Source: Arenibacter sp. F20364
Lineage (GTDB): Bacteria > Bacteroidota > Bacteroidia > Flavobacteriales > Flavobacteriaceae
Reading direction: 5' to 3'
Assembly (NCBI RefSeq): GCF_023015905.1
Contig: NZ_JALKBD010000005.1
Location: 62,001-126,000, forward strand
DNA: 64,000 nt
Part shown: piece by piece, positions 9,591-19,548 of the stretch
Numbering within the stretch: position 1 is the first letter of the stretch
How the letters are laid out: the number at the start of each line of letters is the position of its first letter
Translations under genes and position numbers: made by a program
The notes under the pieces: generated by a model
Told to the model about the DNA's origin: nothing
Seen by the model: the letters and a program-made list of their open reading frames with translations, nothing else
Databases searched by the model: none

Positions 9591-9728
9591 AGCACGTATC
9601 AGCATAAAGAGCTCTATATCAATATACATAAGGCGCTACAGGGTTACAAAATTGTATCAAAACAGTACTGATATACCAACTCACAAAAGTTTTTTGTTAC
9701 TTTGTTTACAAATACATCAATATAATAC

Positions 9729-10481
9729 ATGGAAATCCTAGGAATAGATGTCGGTGGCTCGGGCATAAAAGGAGCCTTAGTAAATATGGAAACTGGTGAA
9801 ATGATTACGGAACGGTTTAGAATACCCACTCCAAAATCCCGCAAACCAAAACCTATGGCGGAAGTAGTGGCAAAAATCGTAGAACATTTTGATTATGACG
9901 GACCAATTGGCTGCGGATTTCCGACCGTCATAAAAAAGGGTATCTGCAAGACCCCGGGAAACCTTCACAAAAAATGGGCAGGAGTAAATGTAAATGAATT
10001 GTTCAGTGAGGCCACTGGATTACCTGTAACCGTTGTGAACGATGCCGATGCCGCAGGATATGCATCCATGAATTTCGGCGTAGGCCGCGGAAAGGAAGGC
10101 CTTGTATTGATGATTACCATAGGCACAGGTTTAGGAAGTGGTGCCTTTTATAACGGAGATTTGATACCAAATTTTGAATTGGGTCAGATTCCCTACAAGA
10201 AATATGATAAAATTGAATTGTGGGCCGCAGCATCTGCCAAAGAAAGGGAAGAGCTAAGTTATAAAAAATGGGGCAAGCGATTCAACGTTTTTCTGGAGTT
10301 TGTAGAACTAATCGTATCCCCTGATCTAATTGTCTTAGGTGGAGGCACCTCCAAAGATTGGGACGAGTTTAAAGACTGTATCACTATTGAAACCCCTGTA
10401 ATACCTGCAGAACTACAAAATCACGCCGGCATTATTGGCGCTGCAGCCGCAGCCTACAACAAAAAGGGAGTATTACATTAA
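9729..10481 (+). CDS. ppgK: Polyphosphate glucokinase (ROK family)
   Basis: The 250-residue protein has the ROK nucleotide motif GIDVGGSGIKG at 5-15, the PPGK-type sequence VVNDADAAG with the catalytic Asp, ITIGTGLGSG, and a C-terminal IVLGGGTSKDWDEF. It matches actinobacterial PpgK almost along its length, including TPVIPAELQNHAGIIGAA. The enzyme phosphorylates glucose with polyphosphate (and often ATP) in the cytoplasm. It stands alone and is followed by a strong bidirectional terminator. The window also holds ppk1 on the island, which would make the phosphate donor. Confidence 0.9.
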   Translation: MEILGIDVGGSGIKGALVNMETGEMITERFRIPTPKSRKPKPMAEVVAKIVEHFDYDGPIGCGFPTVIKKGICKTPGNLHKKWAGVNVNELFSEATGLPVTVVNDADAAGYASMNFGVGRGKEGLVLMITIGTGLGSGAFYNGDLIPNFELGQIPYKKYDKIELWAAASAKEREELSYKKWGKRFNVFLEFVELIVSPDLIVLGGGTSKDWDEFKDCITIETPVIPAELQNHAGIIGAAAAAYNKKGVLH

Positions 10482-10573
10482 TTAACAATGCTTGCCTATC
10501 ATTAACTTGCTATTTTCATCCTAAAAAAATGCAGTTACTAAATAAGTAGCAATATTAGCTTAATGGCAAATTA

Positions 10574-10611
10574 AAAAGGTGATTCCCGTAGATCGGAAAT
10601 CACCTTTTTTT
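10574..10611. terminator. Bidirectional terminator between ppgK and the lipoprotein gene
   Basis: AAAAAGGTGATT and AATCACCTTTTT pair around a short GC-rich apex. The hairpin has A-runs on one side and T-runs on the other, so it serves the two convergent genes. Confidence 0.8.
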
Positions 10612-10621
10612 ATTATAAATA

Positions 10622-11530
10622 TCACAGACCCTCCAAAAGTTTTGCTCCCTCAGGCTGCTCAAAGAAGTGCTCCTCCAATTCGCTTTTGAACTCTATATCG
10701 CTCAATTCAATGGTCGTAATAGGTTCTCCTTTTGGCTGGCCGTCGTCTGTGGACCAATAGGTATTGAATTTTAAAGGAAAACTTATGCCGTTAACAGCTG
10801 TACGACTTACCAATTCCATAAACTTTTCGGGATTATTCCCTCCATTGGGAAAATATCCAGGGTAGGAAACTATATACCGCAATGCCGATAAAAGGTGGGT
10901 TTTAGCATCCAAATACAATATATAATAGTCGTCTGGAGCATCACCTGTCCCTGAATCGAAAGTAACTTTTACCACATCTTGTGGCATACCCTTGTAATTG
11001 GTCTGTGGCAACAATTCCAGATTAACACCTTCCCCGTCCAACACCAGAGGTTGAGCGGCAAGATATAAAGGGGTCAAGGCCCAAAAACGCAGATTATACT
11101 TAAAAGTGGTACTGTCCTTGGCTTTTACCCAAGCATTTTTTCCATCCCATCCATAGATTGCAGTACTGTCCGTAACACTGCGGTGTCTTGCTTTATTGCT
11201 CCACGTATCAATAGTTTGATAGGTATCTCTAGGAACCGAACCGTCCAATGGTTGATAGTTGAACCTAAAGGACAAATAGCCGTTGCCATACCATTTATTT
11301 AGCCCTCCCATTGCTTCCATGGCATTCCAAACCACTTTCCCCGCTTCAGAACCATCAAGTCTCTTTTTTGCCTTTACAACCCTATTATCCACCCAAGATT
11401 CTGGAATCGAACTAGGATTGGCTTCCTGAAGCAATTGGGTCTCGGCAACTTCCTGATTTGGTTTGGCGGTCTCCTTGCAGGACAACAAAGAGGTACATAT
11501 TATAACTGCATAGATAAGCGTATACTTCAT
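10622..11530 (-). CDS. LolA-like lipoprotein of unknown role
   Basis: The 302-residue protein starts with a lipoprotein signal (MKYTLIYAVIICTSLLSC). Its body consists of alternating beta strands with phrases such as GWDGKNAWV and YYILYLDAKTHLLSALRY, which fit the LolA/outer membrane lipoprotein-sorting fold used by several Bacteroidota families of unknown function (DUF6503-like). It probably binds a lipid or hydrophobic ligand at the cell envelope. No catalytic residues stand out. It shares direction with the SDR gene upstream (41 bp apart), so the two may be co-transcribed. Confidence 0.65.
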   Translation of the reverse strand: MKYTLIYAVIICTSLLSCKETAKPNQEVAETQLLQEANPSSIPESWVDNRVVKAKKRLDGSEAGKVVWNAMEAMGGLNKWYGNGYLSFRFNYQPLDGSVPRDTYQTIDTWSNKARHRSVTDSTAIYGWDGKNAWVKAKDSTTFKYNLRFWALTPLYLAAQPLVLDGEGVNLELLPQTNYKGMPQDVVKVTFDSGTGDAPDDYYILYLDAKTHLLSALRYIVSYPGYFPNGGNNPEKFMELVSRTAVNGISFPLKFNTYWSTDDGQPKGEPITTIELSDIEFKSELEEHFFEQPEGAKLLEGL

Positions 11531-11570
11531 ATTAAATATTTGTTTTTTACTATTATTAATCCGGTATGGA

Positions 11571-12359
11571 TTAAACGGACTTATGACCTAAACTTGCTTT
11601 TTTTCGGTCCTCATAATTCTGCGCTACCCTTTTATCAAATTCTTGAGGCGCCTCAAAATTCATGACATTGTCCCTAAGTCGTTCATCTCCTCCAAAAATA
11701 ACATGTAATTCATTATTAAGTAACCCTTCTATTGAACGTTGAGCCACAAATTCCGCGGAATCCATCACTCTATCTTTAAATTTATCCATCATATCCGTAT
11801 CCGTCGCTGTTGGAAAAGAGCAGGTAACACTAATATTGAACGGAGCAAGTTCCCTTCGCATAGAATCCGAAAATTGGCGTACTGCTGCCTTAGTGCTTCC
11901 ATAGGCCGCATAAAAGGGCATTCCTATGAGACCCAAACCGGAAGATATATTTAAAATTGCGGCTTCTTTGGATGTTTTTAAAAGCGGTATGCAATATTTA
12001 GTGAGCAAAAGCACGGCTGTAATATTTACTGCTACTTGATCATACAGGTCTTCATCCGGTATATCTTCCAAAGGACCTGCAGATACTATGCCGGCATTGT
12101 TGATCAAGATATCCAAATGACCCCATTTATCCTCTATACGTGCCGCTGCCTCCCGTAAGACTTCAATGTCTGCCACATCGCCGGCAATGCGCATAAACTT
12201 AACGTCTTCAAATTCTTGGGACAACTGTTTTAAATTTTGTTTATCACGGGCTATTACAGCAATTTGGCGTACACCGCCTTTTACCAATTCATGTATCATA
12301 CATTTTCCGATACCTCTGGTACCACCAGTAATCAGTACATTTTTTCCTTCTAGTTGCAT
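11571..12359 (-). CDS. Short-chain dehydrogenase/reductase
   Basis: The 262-residue protein is a classical SDR. It has the cofactor motif TGGTRGIGK at 11-19, NNAG at 87-90, catalytic Ser in NISSG (139-140) and the YxxxK pair Y153/K157. A basic residue after the first strand (R38) hints at NADP preference. The last ~40 residues are longer than the minimal fold. The substrate cannot be read from sequence. It lies upstream of the LolA-like lipoprotein gene on the same strand. Confidence 0.85.
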   Translation of the reverse strand: MQLEGKNVLITGGTRGIGKCMIHELVKGGVRQIAVIARDKQNLKQLSQEFEDVKFMRIAGDVADIEVLREAAARIEDKWGHLDILINNAGIVSAGPLEDIPDEDLYDQVAVNITAVLLLTKYCIPLLKTSKEAAILNISSGLGLIGMPFYAAYGSTKAAVRQFSDSMRRELAPFNISVTCSFPTATDTDMMDKFKDRVMDSAEFVAQRSIEGLLNNELHVIFGGDERLRDNVMNFEAPQEFDKRVAQNYEDRKKASLGHKSV

Positions 12360-12588
12360 ATTTATTAACTTGGGTTAGACCGAATTCAGTTATAATTCAA
12401 CTTTAAAGTAGTAAAAATGCATATCCGAAGCGAAGAAAAATAGGCTTAGTTCAAATTATTCAGAAAGTGGGAATATGTGGCCCAAAATTTTAGTGATTTC
12501 CTAATCCATAAGTTAAAAATGATAATTTTCCTGACTGACTAAACCGAATCAATTAGAATTGAGCTAGTAAATCTATGGCAACCAAAAA

Positions 12589-12606
12589 GCCACCTAAAAA
12601 GGTGGC
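12589..12606 (-). terminator. Second (distal) terminator hairpin of typA
   Basis: GCCACCT at 12589-12595 pairs with AGGTGGC at 12600-12606. Read on the minus strand it is followed by a T-run. It backs up the stronger hairpin nearer to typA. Confidence 0.65.
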
Positions 12607-12631
12607 CCATAGAATTTGTACATAGAACAAA

Positions 12632-12657
12632 AAAAGTCCCTCTTAAAAAGGACTTTT
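12632..12657 (-). terminator. Proximal terminator of typA
   Basis: AAAAGTCC (12632-12639) pairs with GGACTTTT (12650-12657) five bases beyond the typA stop. The minus-strand transcript then runs into seven or more U. Confidence 0.75.
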
Positions 12658-12661
12658 CTAT

Positions 12662-14461
12662 TTATGCTATTTTATTACGCTTACGATCATTTTCTGTTAA
12701 GAATATCTTTCTTAGACGCAAGTGTTTGGGCGTAACCTCAACGTATTCGTCCTTTTGAATATATTCCAAGGCTTCCTCCAAAGAAAACTTAATGGCAGGT
12801 ACTATTTTGGCTTTATCATCCGCTCCTGAAGAACGAACGTTTGACAATTTCTTCGTTTTGGTGATATTAACCGTCATATCGTCACCTCTAGAATTCTCTC
12901 CAATTACCTGGCCTTCATAGATATCCTCTCCCGGGTCAACAAAAAACTTACCTCTGTCCTGCAATTTGTCAATAGAGTAAGGAATAGATTTTCCTGTTTC
13001 CATAGATACCAAAGAACCATTTTGTCTTTGAGGTATATCACCTTTCATTGGTTGATATTCCAAAAAGCGGTGCGCCATAATAGCCTCACCCGCAGTGGCT
13101 GTCAACAATTGGTTTCTAAGACCGATAATCCCACGTGATGGAATTAAAAATTCACAAACCATTCTATTTCCTTTGGCTTCCATACTGGTCATCTCCCCTT
13201 TACGGATAGATACCATCTCCACTGCCTTTCCTGAAACTTCTTCAGGTAAATCTATCGTCAATTGCTCTATGGGCTCACATTTAACACCATCAATCTCCTT
13301 GATAATAACCTGTGGTTGACCAATCTGCAATTCATAGCCTTCCCTTCTCATAGTTTCTATCAATACGGAAAGGTGCAATACCCCACGACCAAAGACCAAG
13401 AATTTATCGGCACTATCGGTTTCATTTACCCTTAAGGCCAAATTCTTTTCCAATTCCCTTTTTAGACGGTCATTGATATGTCTAGATGTTACAAATTTAC
13501 CATCCTTTCCAAAAAATGGACTATCGTTGATGGTGAACAACATACTCATGGTAGGCTCATCAATAGCAATAGTCTTCAGTTGCTCAGGGTTTTCAATATC
13601 GGCAACGGTATCACCTATTTCGAAACCTTCAAGACCAACAATGGCGCAAATATCACCAGTTGTCACTTCCTGAACTTTTAAACGGCCTAATCCTTCAAAG
13701 GTATATAGTTCTTTAATTTTGGATTTAACAATAGTACCATTTCTTTTTATCAAAGAAACTTGCTGATTTTCTTTTAAGGTTCCCCTTTGTAGTCTTCCGA
13801 TAGCGATCCTACCGGTAAAGGAAGAGAAATCCAAAGACGTGATCAACATCTGTGTATTCCCTTCTTTGGCCTCAAAAGTTGGGATATGCTCAATAACCAT
13901 ATCCAACAATGGCTCAATATTCTCTGTTTGATTTTTCCAATCCTCGCTCATCCAATTGTTCTTTGCAGAACCATACACGGTCGGGAAGTCCAATTGCCAT
14001 TCCTCGGCACCTAGCTCGAACATAAGATCAAAAACTTTCTCATGTACTTCCTCAGGAGTACAGTTTTCCTTGTCTACCTTATTGATAACCACACAAGGTT
14101 TAAGACCTAGGTCTATTGCTTTTTGAAGTACAAAACGGGTTTGCGGCATAGGGCCTTCAAAGGCATCCACCAATAAAAGCACCCCATCGGCCATGTTGAG
14201 TACACGCTCTACCTCACCTCCAAAATCGGCGTGACCGGGAGTATCTATAATGTTGATCTTGGTATCTTTGTAGACAACGGAAACGTTCTTGGAGGTAATG
14301 GTAATACCCCTTTCACGTTCCAAGTCGTTATTGTCCAAAATTAGGTCTCCGGTATTCTGGTTGTCCCTAAATAATTGACAGTGATACATAATTTTATCTA
14401 CCAAGGTGGTTTTACCGTGGTCAACGTGGGCTATAATAGCTATGTTTTTTGTAACTCCCAT
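12662..14461 (-). CDS. typA: Ribosome-associated GTPase TypA/BipA
   Basis: The 599-residue protein has the translational GTPase domain: G1 AHVDHGKTT (11-19), G2 RGITI, G3 [12 protein letters not shown] and G4 NKVD. It continues with domain II, two EF-G-like alpha/beta domains and the TypA-specific C-terminal domain ([13 protein letters not shown]). It binds the 70S ribosome and aids 50S assembly and stress adaptation. Length is normal. A TATCTTTG promoter element precedes it on the minus strand, and two terminators follow. Confidence 0.97.
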   Translation of the reverse strand: MGVTKNIAIIAHVDHGKTTLVDKIMYHCQLFRDNQNTGDLILDNNDLERERGITITSKNVSVVYKDTKINIIDTPGHADFGGEVERVLNMADGVLLLVDAFEGPMPQTRFVLQKAIDLGLKPCVVINKVDKENCTPEEVHEKVFDLMFELGAEEWQLDFPTVYGSAKNNWMSEDWKNQTENIEPLLDMVIEHIPTFEAKEGNTQMLITSLDFSSFTGRIAIGRLQRGTLKENQQVSLIKRNGTIVKSKIKELYTFEGLGRLKVQEVTTGDICAIVGLEGFEIGDTVADIENPEQLKTIAIDEPTMSMLFTINDSPFFGKDGKFVTSRHINDRLKRELEKNLALRVNETDSADKFLVFGRGVLHLSVLIETMRREGYELQIGQPQVIIKEIDGVKCEPIEQLTIDLPEEVSGKAVEMVSIRKGEMTSMEAKGNRMVCEFLIPSRGIIGLRNQLLTATAGEAIMAHRFLEYQPMKGDIPQRQNGSLVSMETGKSIPYSIDKLQDRGKFFVDPGEDIYEGQVIGENSRGDDMTVNITKTKKLSNVRSSGADDKAKIVPAIKFSLEEALEYIQKDEYVEVTPKHLRLRKIFLTENDRKRNKIA

Positions 14462-14502
14462 AATATGATTTTAAACGCATCTAAGCACCCTAAATGCGGG
14501 CG

Positions 14503-14510
14503 CAAAGATA
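14503..14510 (-). promoter_or_regulatory. -7 promoter element of typA (TATCTTTG)
   Basis: The minus strand reads TATCTTTG 42 bp before the typA ATG, an exact TAnnTTTG match. A TTTTG lies about 22 bp upstream as a possible -33 box. Confidence 0.65.
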
Positions 14511-14659
14511 CTCATTTTTTTTACGCCAACTACAAAAGCCCAATTTTTCTTATCTTATTGATATTGAAGTAGTTTTACAAAGCTTGGGTTAATGCTCTTT
14601 TAATACGGAAAAGTAGTATTGACCCTTCATATTGAAACACTATTTTGTTCCATATTGAT

Positions 14660-15145
14660 CTATTGTTCATCTGCAGAAGGACCATAGGTAGCAGGAACCG
14701 ACTCGTTCAACAACCGAAGGCATACACCCAATTGGGCTCTATGATGTGGAAATTGATTAAGTACCATCCCCCTTAGCACTTGATACTTGGGCATTTCCAT
14801 CACAGTCTTTCCTCCTTGAATCATTTTCCATTTCTTATCGTACTCACTATTGGCTACTTTTAGAGAATCTGCCGCTTCCTTTGCAGCCGATTTCAGGGTT
14901 TTGATCATTTCGTCCACATTGTCATTAATTGGAGGTTTGTATTCATCCATTATCATCTCATCTTGGGACATCGTACCTACCACCCAACTAGGCAGTTCGG
15001 CCAAATGACTCCCCAATTGCTTAATGGACATGGATTTAGGATGTGGGCGCCAGTCCAATTTATCCTTAGGAATGCGTCTTAAGAACTTCTCTGTAAGGGC
15101 TACTTCATGTTCCAATTCCGGAATAAGTAATTTTTGAATTTCCAT
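14660..15145 (-). CDS. DinB-family protein
   Basis: The 161-residue helical protein fits the DinB/YfiT four-helix fold. H47 in KQLGSHLAEL and H134/H135 in NQFPHHRAQLG are at the positions of the metal-binding triad. Members are putative metal-dependent enzymes, including thiol transferases, but the function of this one is unknown. It is a single gene, divergent from kdsA with about 180 bp between them. Confidence 0.85.
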   Translation of the reverse strand: MEIQKLLIPELEHEVALTEKFLRRIPKDKLDWRPHPKSMSIKQLGSHLAELPSWVVGTMSQDEMIMDEYKPPINDNVDEMIKTLKSAAKEAADSLKVANSEYDKKWKMIQGGKTVMEMPKYQVLRGMVLNQFPHHRAQLGVCLRLLNESVPATYGPSADEQ

Positions 15146-15299
15146 GATGTCTTGTTTTTTGATTAACCCTTTAATTTACAACAATTATCCCACTAAGTTA
15201 TCATCCAAGCACCTCTATAAACTAGAATTATCACAATTTTAACCTACCTCCAAAACACTTTAAGAATGCTCAATGAATAATTTGCTACCTCCAAATTCC

Positions 15300-15307
15300 T
15301 ATCTTTG
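15300..15307 (+). promoter_or_regulatory. -7 promoter element of kdsA (TATCTTTG)
   Basis: An exact TAnnTTTG match ends 17 bp before the kdsA ATG, which implies a leader of about ten bases. A TTTG lies 15 bp upstream, closer than usual for a -33 box. Confidence 0.6.
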
Positions 15308-15324
15308 CTCCAAAATTAAGATCG

Positions 15325-16143
15325 ATGAATCTAGAACTCATACCTCAACTTAAACATACCAAAAGCAACAACTTTTTTCTACTTTGTGGCCCCTGTGCCA
15401 TTGAAGGGGAAGAAATGGCGATGCGCATTGCTGAAAAGGTAGTTACCATTACCGATAAACTTAATATCCCATATGTTTTTAAGGGAAGTTTTAAAAAGGC
15501 CAACCGCAGTAGGGTAGATTCCTTTACGGGCATAGGGGATGAAAAGGCCTTGAAAATTTTAAAAAAAGTATCCGAAACCTTTAAGGTTCCTACTATTACG
15601 GACATACATGAAATATCGGATGCCCATATGGCCGCAGAATATGTAGATGTATTGCAGATACCGGCCTTTTTGGTGCGTCAGACCGATTTGGTGGTAGCAG
15701 CGGCAGAGACCGGAAAAGTGGTGAATCTAAAAAAGGGGCAATTTATGAGCCCTGAAAGCATGAAGCACGCAGTACAAAAAGTCTTGGATTCCAACAATGA
15801 ACAGGTTATGGTGACCGACAGGGGCACCATGTTCGGTTACCAGGATATGATCGTGGATTTCCGTGGCATCCCAACTATGAAGCAATATGCACCGGTAGTC
15901 TTGGACGTCACCCATTCCCTACAACAGCCCAATCAGTCTTCAGGGGTAACCGGGGGAAGACCGGATATGATAGAGACCATTGCAAGGGCAGGAATAGTCA
16001 CTGGTGCGGATGGTATATTTATGGAGACTCATTTTGATCCAGCGAACGCCAAAAGCGACGGTGCCAACATGCTGCATTTGGATCATCTAGAAAAATTATT
16101 GACCAATTTGGTGGCCATACGCAAAACAGTAAACTCCCTTTAA
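15325..16143 (+). CDS. kdsA: 3-deoxy-8-phosphooctulonate (Kdo-8-P) synthase
   Basis: The 272-residue protein is a complete DAHP-synthase-class TIM barrel with the KdsA signatures LLCGPCAIEGEEMAMRIA, FKGSFKKANRSR and VTGADGIFMETHFDPANAKSDGANML. It condenses phosphoenolpyruvate with arabinose 5-phosphate to give Kdo-8-phosphate for lipopolysaccharide. The Asn in KKANRSR suggests the metal-independent class. Length is normal and a strong hairpin follows. Confidence 0.96.
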   Translation: MNLELIPQLKHTKSNNFFLLCGPCAIEGEEMAMRIAEKVVTITDKLNIPYVFKGSFKKANRSRVDSFTGIGDEKALKILKKVSETFKVPTITDIHEISDAHMAAEYVDVLQIPAFLVRQTDLVVAAAETGKVVNLKKGQFMSPESMKHAVQKVLDSNNEQVMVTDRGTMFGYQDMIVDFRGIPTMKQYAPVVLDVTHSLQQPNQSSGVTGGRPDMIETIARAGIVTGADGIFMETHFDPANAKSDGANMLHLDHLEKLLTNLVAIRKTVNSL

Positions 16144-16179
16144 ATTAAAGCCTAAAGGGTTTTTACCAAAATATTATTT

Positions 16180-16207
16180 GAATGCCGCACGTTCTTATGC
16201 GGCATTC
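16180..16207 (+). terminator. Strong hairpin downstream of kdsA
   Basis: GAATGCCGCA at 16180-16189 pairs perfectly with TGCGGCATTC at 16198-16207 around an 8 nt loop. The following sequence has only a weak T-run, so it may end transcription or protect the 3' end. Confidence 0.6.
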
Positions 16208-16417
16208 TCATTTCCCCCAAATGGATTTCATAAGGTTTAAATCCAAAAAATTGATTTCAAATAGGCTTGTCAATACAATGTCCATAACCCAAAAGAATCT
16301 ATACAATACTGCTTCTTGCCATTGGCGGGAAAATACTATAAATTTGCTAGTACCTCAACCTACATTTTCTGAGAAAATTAAGGCAAAAGGATCTAATTCC
16401 ATACCTAAAAACCAACT

Positions 16418-17731
16418 ATGCTTCGCTTGCAATTTTATCTTATTCTTTTAGTCTCCACTTTTTTGATCGTATCATGCAAGAATGGCAAAAACCAGATTGC
16501 CGTCAAAAAACCGAATGTAATTCTTATCATGGCCGATGATCTGGGCTACGAGACCATTGGCACATATGGGGGCAGTAGTTATCCCACTCCAAACCTGGAC
16601 AAATTGGCCAATGAAGGTATGCGATTTGACCATTGCTATTCCACCCCTCTGTGTACCCCTTCTCGAGTTCAGATTATGACAGGCAAATACAACTTTCGAA
16701 ACTATATTGGTTTTGGTCTACTGGACCCTAGGGAAAAAACCTTTGGGCATTATATGCAAGAAGCCGGTTACAAAACTTATATCGCCGGAAAATGGCAGCT
16801 ATTGGGAAATGCGTATCAACAAAAATTAGCTGGTGACCGAATTGGAACTACCCCCGAAAAAGCAGGATTTGACGACTTTTGTTTATGGCAAATTGATCAT
16901 TTGGGATCTAGGTACAAAGACCCCTTGCTGAGTACAAAGAAAAATGGGGCAACAACTCACCAGGGCCAATATGGTCCCGACGTCTTTCTAAAGAATATCA
17001 CTTCCTTTATGGAAAACCACAAAGATTCCCCATTTTTTGTCTACTACCCTATGGTACTGACCCATGACCCCTTTGTGCCCACTCCCAACAATAAGGAGTT
17101 TAAAGGCTTTGACGCCAAGTCGAAAATAAATGATCCTACCTATTTTGGTGAAATGGTGGAGTATATGGATAGGATAATAGGGGAAATAATCAAAAAAACG
17201 GAAGAATTGGGTATTCGTGAAAATACACTGATACTCTTCGTAGGGGACAATGGAACCGACCGCGATGTTACCTCTAGCTTCAACGGTATTTCGATTAAAG
17301 GCGACAAAGGCCATACCACGGATGCAGGAACCCATGTTCCCTTTATAGCAAACTGGAAAGGGAAAATTGCCCCCAAAAGCATAAATAATAATCTAATAGA
17401 TTTTACAGATTTTCTACCTACGTTGATGGACATATCGGGAACTACGCCAACTTCGCCCGTGCCATTGGACGGCATTAGCTTCTACCAACAACTTTTGGGT
17501 AATAATTTCCAAAAAAGGGATTGGATATTTTGTCATTACGCACCAAACTGGGGGAAGTTTGAACCCAAAAGATATGTTCAGAATAAACAATGGAAATTAT
17601 ACGATACTGGCGAACTGTATAATTTGGCTCAGGATATTGAGGAGGAACATCCATTTTCACCGGATAACTATCCCAAAGAACAAAAAGAGGTACTAACCAC
17701 TTTTAAAGGAATTTTAAACCAATACAAATAG
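16418..17731 (+). CDS. Arylsulfatase lipoprotein (first of a pair)
   Basis: The 437-residue protein has a lipoprotein signal ending at C20, metal ligands D40/D41 and the sulfatase motif CTPSR at 79-83. That Cys is converted to formylglycine by an anaerobic-type or FGE maturase. The sequence VGDNGTDRDVTS supplies the second pair of metal ligands. It is shorter than many sulfatases but complete. It lies 68 bp before another sulfatase on the same strand, which suggests joint use on a sulfated polysaccharide. The natural substrate cannot be read. Confidence 0.92.
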   Translation: MLRLQFYLILLVSTFLIVSCKNGKNQIAVKKPNVILIMADDLGYETIGTYGGSSYPTPNLDKLANEGMRFDHCYSTPLCTPSRVQIMTGKYNFRNYIGFGLLDPREKTFGHYMQEAGYKTYIAGKWQLLGNAYQQKLAGDRIGTTPEKAGFDDFCLWQIDHLGSRYKDPLLSTKKNGATTHQGQYGPDVFLKNITSFMENHKDSPFFVYYPMVLTHDPFVPTPNNKEFKGFDAKSKINDPTYFGEMVEYMDRIIGEIIKKTEELGIRENTLILFVGDNGTDRDVTSSFNGISIKGDKGHTTDAGTHVPFIANWKGKIAPKSINNNLIDFTDFLPTLMDISGTTPTSPVPLDGISFYQQLLGNNFQKRDWIFCHYAPNWGKFEPKRYVQNKQWKLYDTGELYNLAQDIEEEHPFSPDNYPKEQKEVLTTFKGILNQYK

Positions 17732-17799
17732 ATCCACACTTCTGGATTTATTGAAACAAAGCCCTATTTTTACATTTTTAAAGCATTTTAACACCTAAT

Positions 17800-19407
17800 A
17801 TGAAGTACACATTTCTTTATCTAATTTTTGGAGCATCTTTTTTATTATTTACCTCTTGTAAACAGGAAGCAAAAGAACAAATTTCAAAAAAACCGAATAT
17901 AGTTTTTATCATGTCCGATGACCATGCTTATCAGGCCATTAGTGCTTATGATGACAAGCTTATCAACACGCCCAATATAGACAGAATTGCCAAGGAAGGA
18001 ATGCTCTTTACCAACGCCAGTGTTACCAATTCTATTTGTGCACCATCGCGTGCCGTTATCCTGACAGGAAAGCATAGTCACATTAACGGGAAGATAGATA
18101 ATATCTCCCCATTTGACACCACCAATGTTACCTTCCCGCAATTGTTACAAAAGGCAGGCTACCAGACCGCTATGTTCGGGAAGCTCCATTTTGGCAACAA
18201 CCCAAAAGGTTTCGATGAATTTAAGATCTTACCGGGACAGGGAGATTATTACAACCCACGTTTTATTACTGCTACAGGGGATACTATCGTTAAGGGTTAT
18301 GTAACCGATATTACCACCGACCTCACCTTGGATTGGCTACAAAACCGTAGGGATGCAAAAAAGCCTTTTATGTTGATGTATTTGCACAAGGCTCCACATA
18401 GGTCCTGGATGCCAGCACCAAGACATTATAAAGAATTCACAAAGAAAACCTATCCTTTACCAACTACTTTGTTCGACGATTACGCTACACGTGAAACTAC
18501 TGCAGGACCTGCTGAAATGAACATCCTTAAGCATATGACCCTGCGTTATGACCTAAAGATAACGGATGAGGTACTGGCAGAATTAAACATTAAGGAACAT
18601 TTGGGCATTGGAGGCCTCAATAAATTTAATCCTGAACAGAGAGCGGAATGGGACGAAGTATACGGCCCTATTAACGAGGCCTTTAAAAAGGAGTACAGCA
18701 ACATGAACGATTCTACCCTGATGGTTTGGAAATATCAGCGGTATATGCAGGATTATTTAGGGACCATTGCCGCAGTCGATGAAAACGTGGGGAGGGTATT
18801 GAACTATTTGGATGATGAGGGACTTTCCGAAAATACTTTGGTGGTATACACTTCCGATCAAGGCTTTTACTTAGGGGAGCACGGCTGGTTCGACAAGCGC
18901 TTTATGTACAATGAATCTTTTAAAACCCCGCTACTTATAAAATGGCCAAATGTAATCACTCCTGGCACCACAGAAGATGAAATGGTACAAAATCTTGATT
19001 TTGCACAGACCTTTTTGGAAGTTGCCGGTGTAATAGCTCCAGAGGATATGCAGGGCAAAAGCCTAGTGCCTTTGCTAAGGGGTGAAAAGGAAAAATGGGA
19101 TAGGGATGCCGTTTACTATCATTATTACGAATATCCGGCAGAACATGCCGTAAAAAGGCATTATGGTATTGCCACCAAGGAGTTTAAATTGATACACTTC
19201 TATTACGATGTAGATGTATGGGAACTCTATGATCGCGAAAAAGACCCTCAGGAACTAAACAATGTATTTAACGATCCAGATTATGTCCAAGAGGTATCTG
19301 AATTGAAGGAAAAACTGAATGGATTAAGGAAAAAATATAAAGATTCCGATTCGTTGGGCAACCAATATATTCAGCTTTATAAGGACAAGGGGTTGATTGA
19401 GGAGTAA
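17800..19407 (+). CDS. Sulfatase lipoprotein (second of a pair)
   Basis: The 535-residue protein has a lipoprotein signal ending at C20, metal ligands D40/D41, the formylglycine motif CAPSR at 80-84 and the C-terminal pair in TSDQGFYLGEHGWFDK. The C-terminal DUF4976-like domain (YDREKDPQELNNVFNDP) is typical of marine polysaccharide sulfatases. A TATTTTTA element upstream may give it its own promoter, but it is likely co-expressed with the gene before it. A short tandem repeat array starts right after its stop codon. Confidence 0.92.
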   Translation: MKYTFLYLIFGASFLLFTSCKQEAKEQISKKPNIVFIMSDDHAYQAISAYDDKLINTPNIDRIAKEGMLFTNASVTNSICAPSRAVILTGKHSHINGKIDNISPFDTTNVTFPQLLQKAGYQTAMFGKLHFGNNPKGFDEFKILPGQGDYYNPRFITATGDTIVKGYVTDITTDLTLDWLQNRRDAKKPFMLMYLHKAPHRSWMPAPRHYKEFTKKTYPLPTTLFDDYATRETTAGPAEMNILKHMTLRYDLKITDEVLAELNIKEHLGIGGLNKFNPEQRAEWDEVYGPINEAFKKEYSNMNDSTLMVWKYQRYMQDYLGTIAAVDENVGRVLNYLDDEGLSENTLVVYTSDQGFYLGEHGWFDKRFMYNESFKTPLLIKWPNVITPGTTEDEMVQNLDFAQTFLEVAGVIAPEDMQGKSLVPLLRGEKEKWDRDAVYYHYYEYPAEHAVKRHYGIATKEFKLIHFYYDVDVWELYDREKDPQELNNVFNDPDYVQEVSELKEKLNGLRKKYKDSDSLGNQYIQLYKDKGLIEE

Positions 19408-19408
19408 T

Positions 19409-19487
19409 CAGTGGTCAGTGGTCAGTGGTCAGTGGTCATGGTCATGGTCATGGTCATGGTCATGGTCATGGTCATGGTCATGGTCAG
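19409..19487. repeat. Two-phase tandem repeat: CAGTGGT x4 then CATGGT x8
   Basis: Four perfect copies of the 7-mer CAGTGGT (19409-19436) run directly into eight perfect copies of the 6-mer CATGGT (19437-19484) and end with CAG. The array begins one base after the sulfatase stop codon. Such arrays change length by replication slippage. It is intergenic and no coding role is apparent. Confidence 0.95.
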
Positions 19488-19548
19488 TAAAACGTAGAGA
19501 AATTCGTGTAAATATCCCACGAACAATTATTATATTTTTTGGTTGATT

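Larger units (their letters stand above)
12360..12661. other. Intergenic region downstream of typA
   Basis: No gene is seen in these 302 bp. The left half is an AT-rich leader for the SDR gene. The right half holds two hairpins that act as tandem terminators for typA. Confidence 0.6.

Noticed and set aside
8103-19407. Polysaccharide utilisation locus around the sulfatases
   Set aside because: No SusC/SusD pair, glycoside hydrolase or hybrid regulator lies nearby, and housekeeping genes separate the sulfatases.
19409-19487. Tandem repeat considered as a CRISPR array
   Set aside because: Units are 6-7 bp with no spacers and no cas genes nearby.
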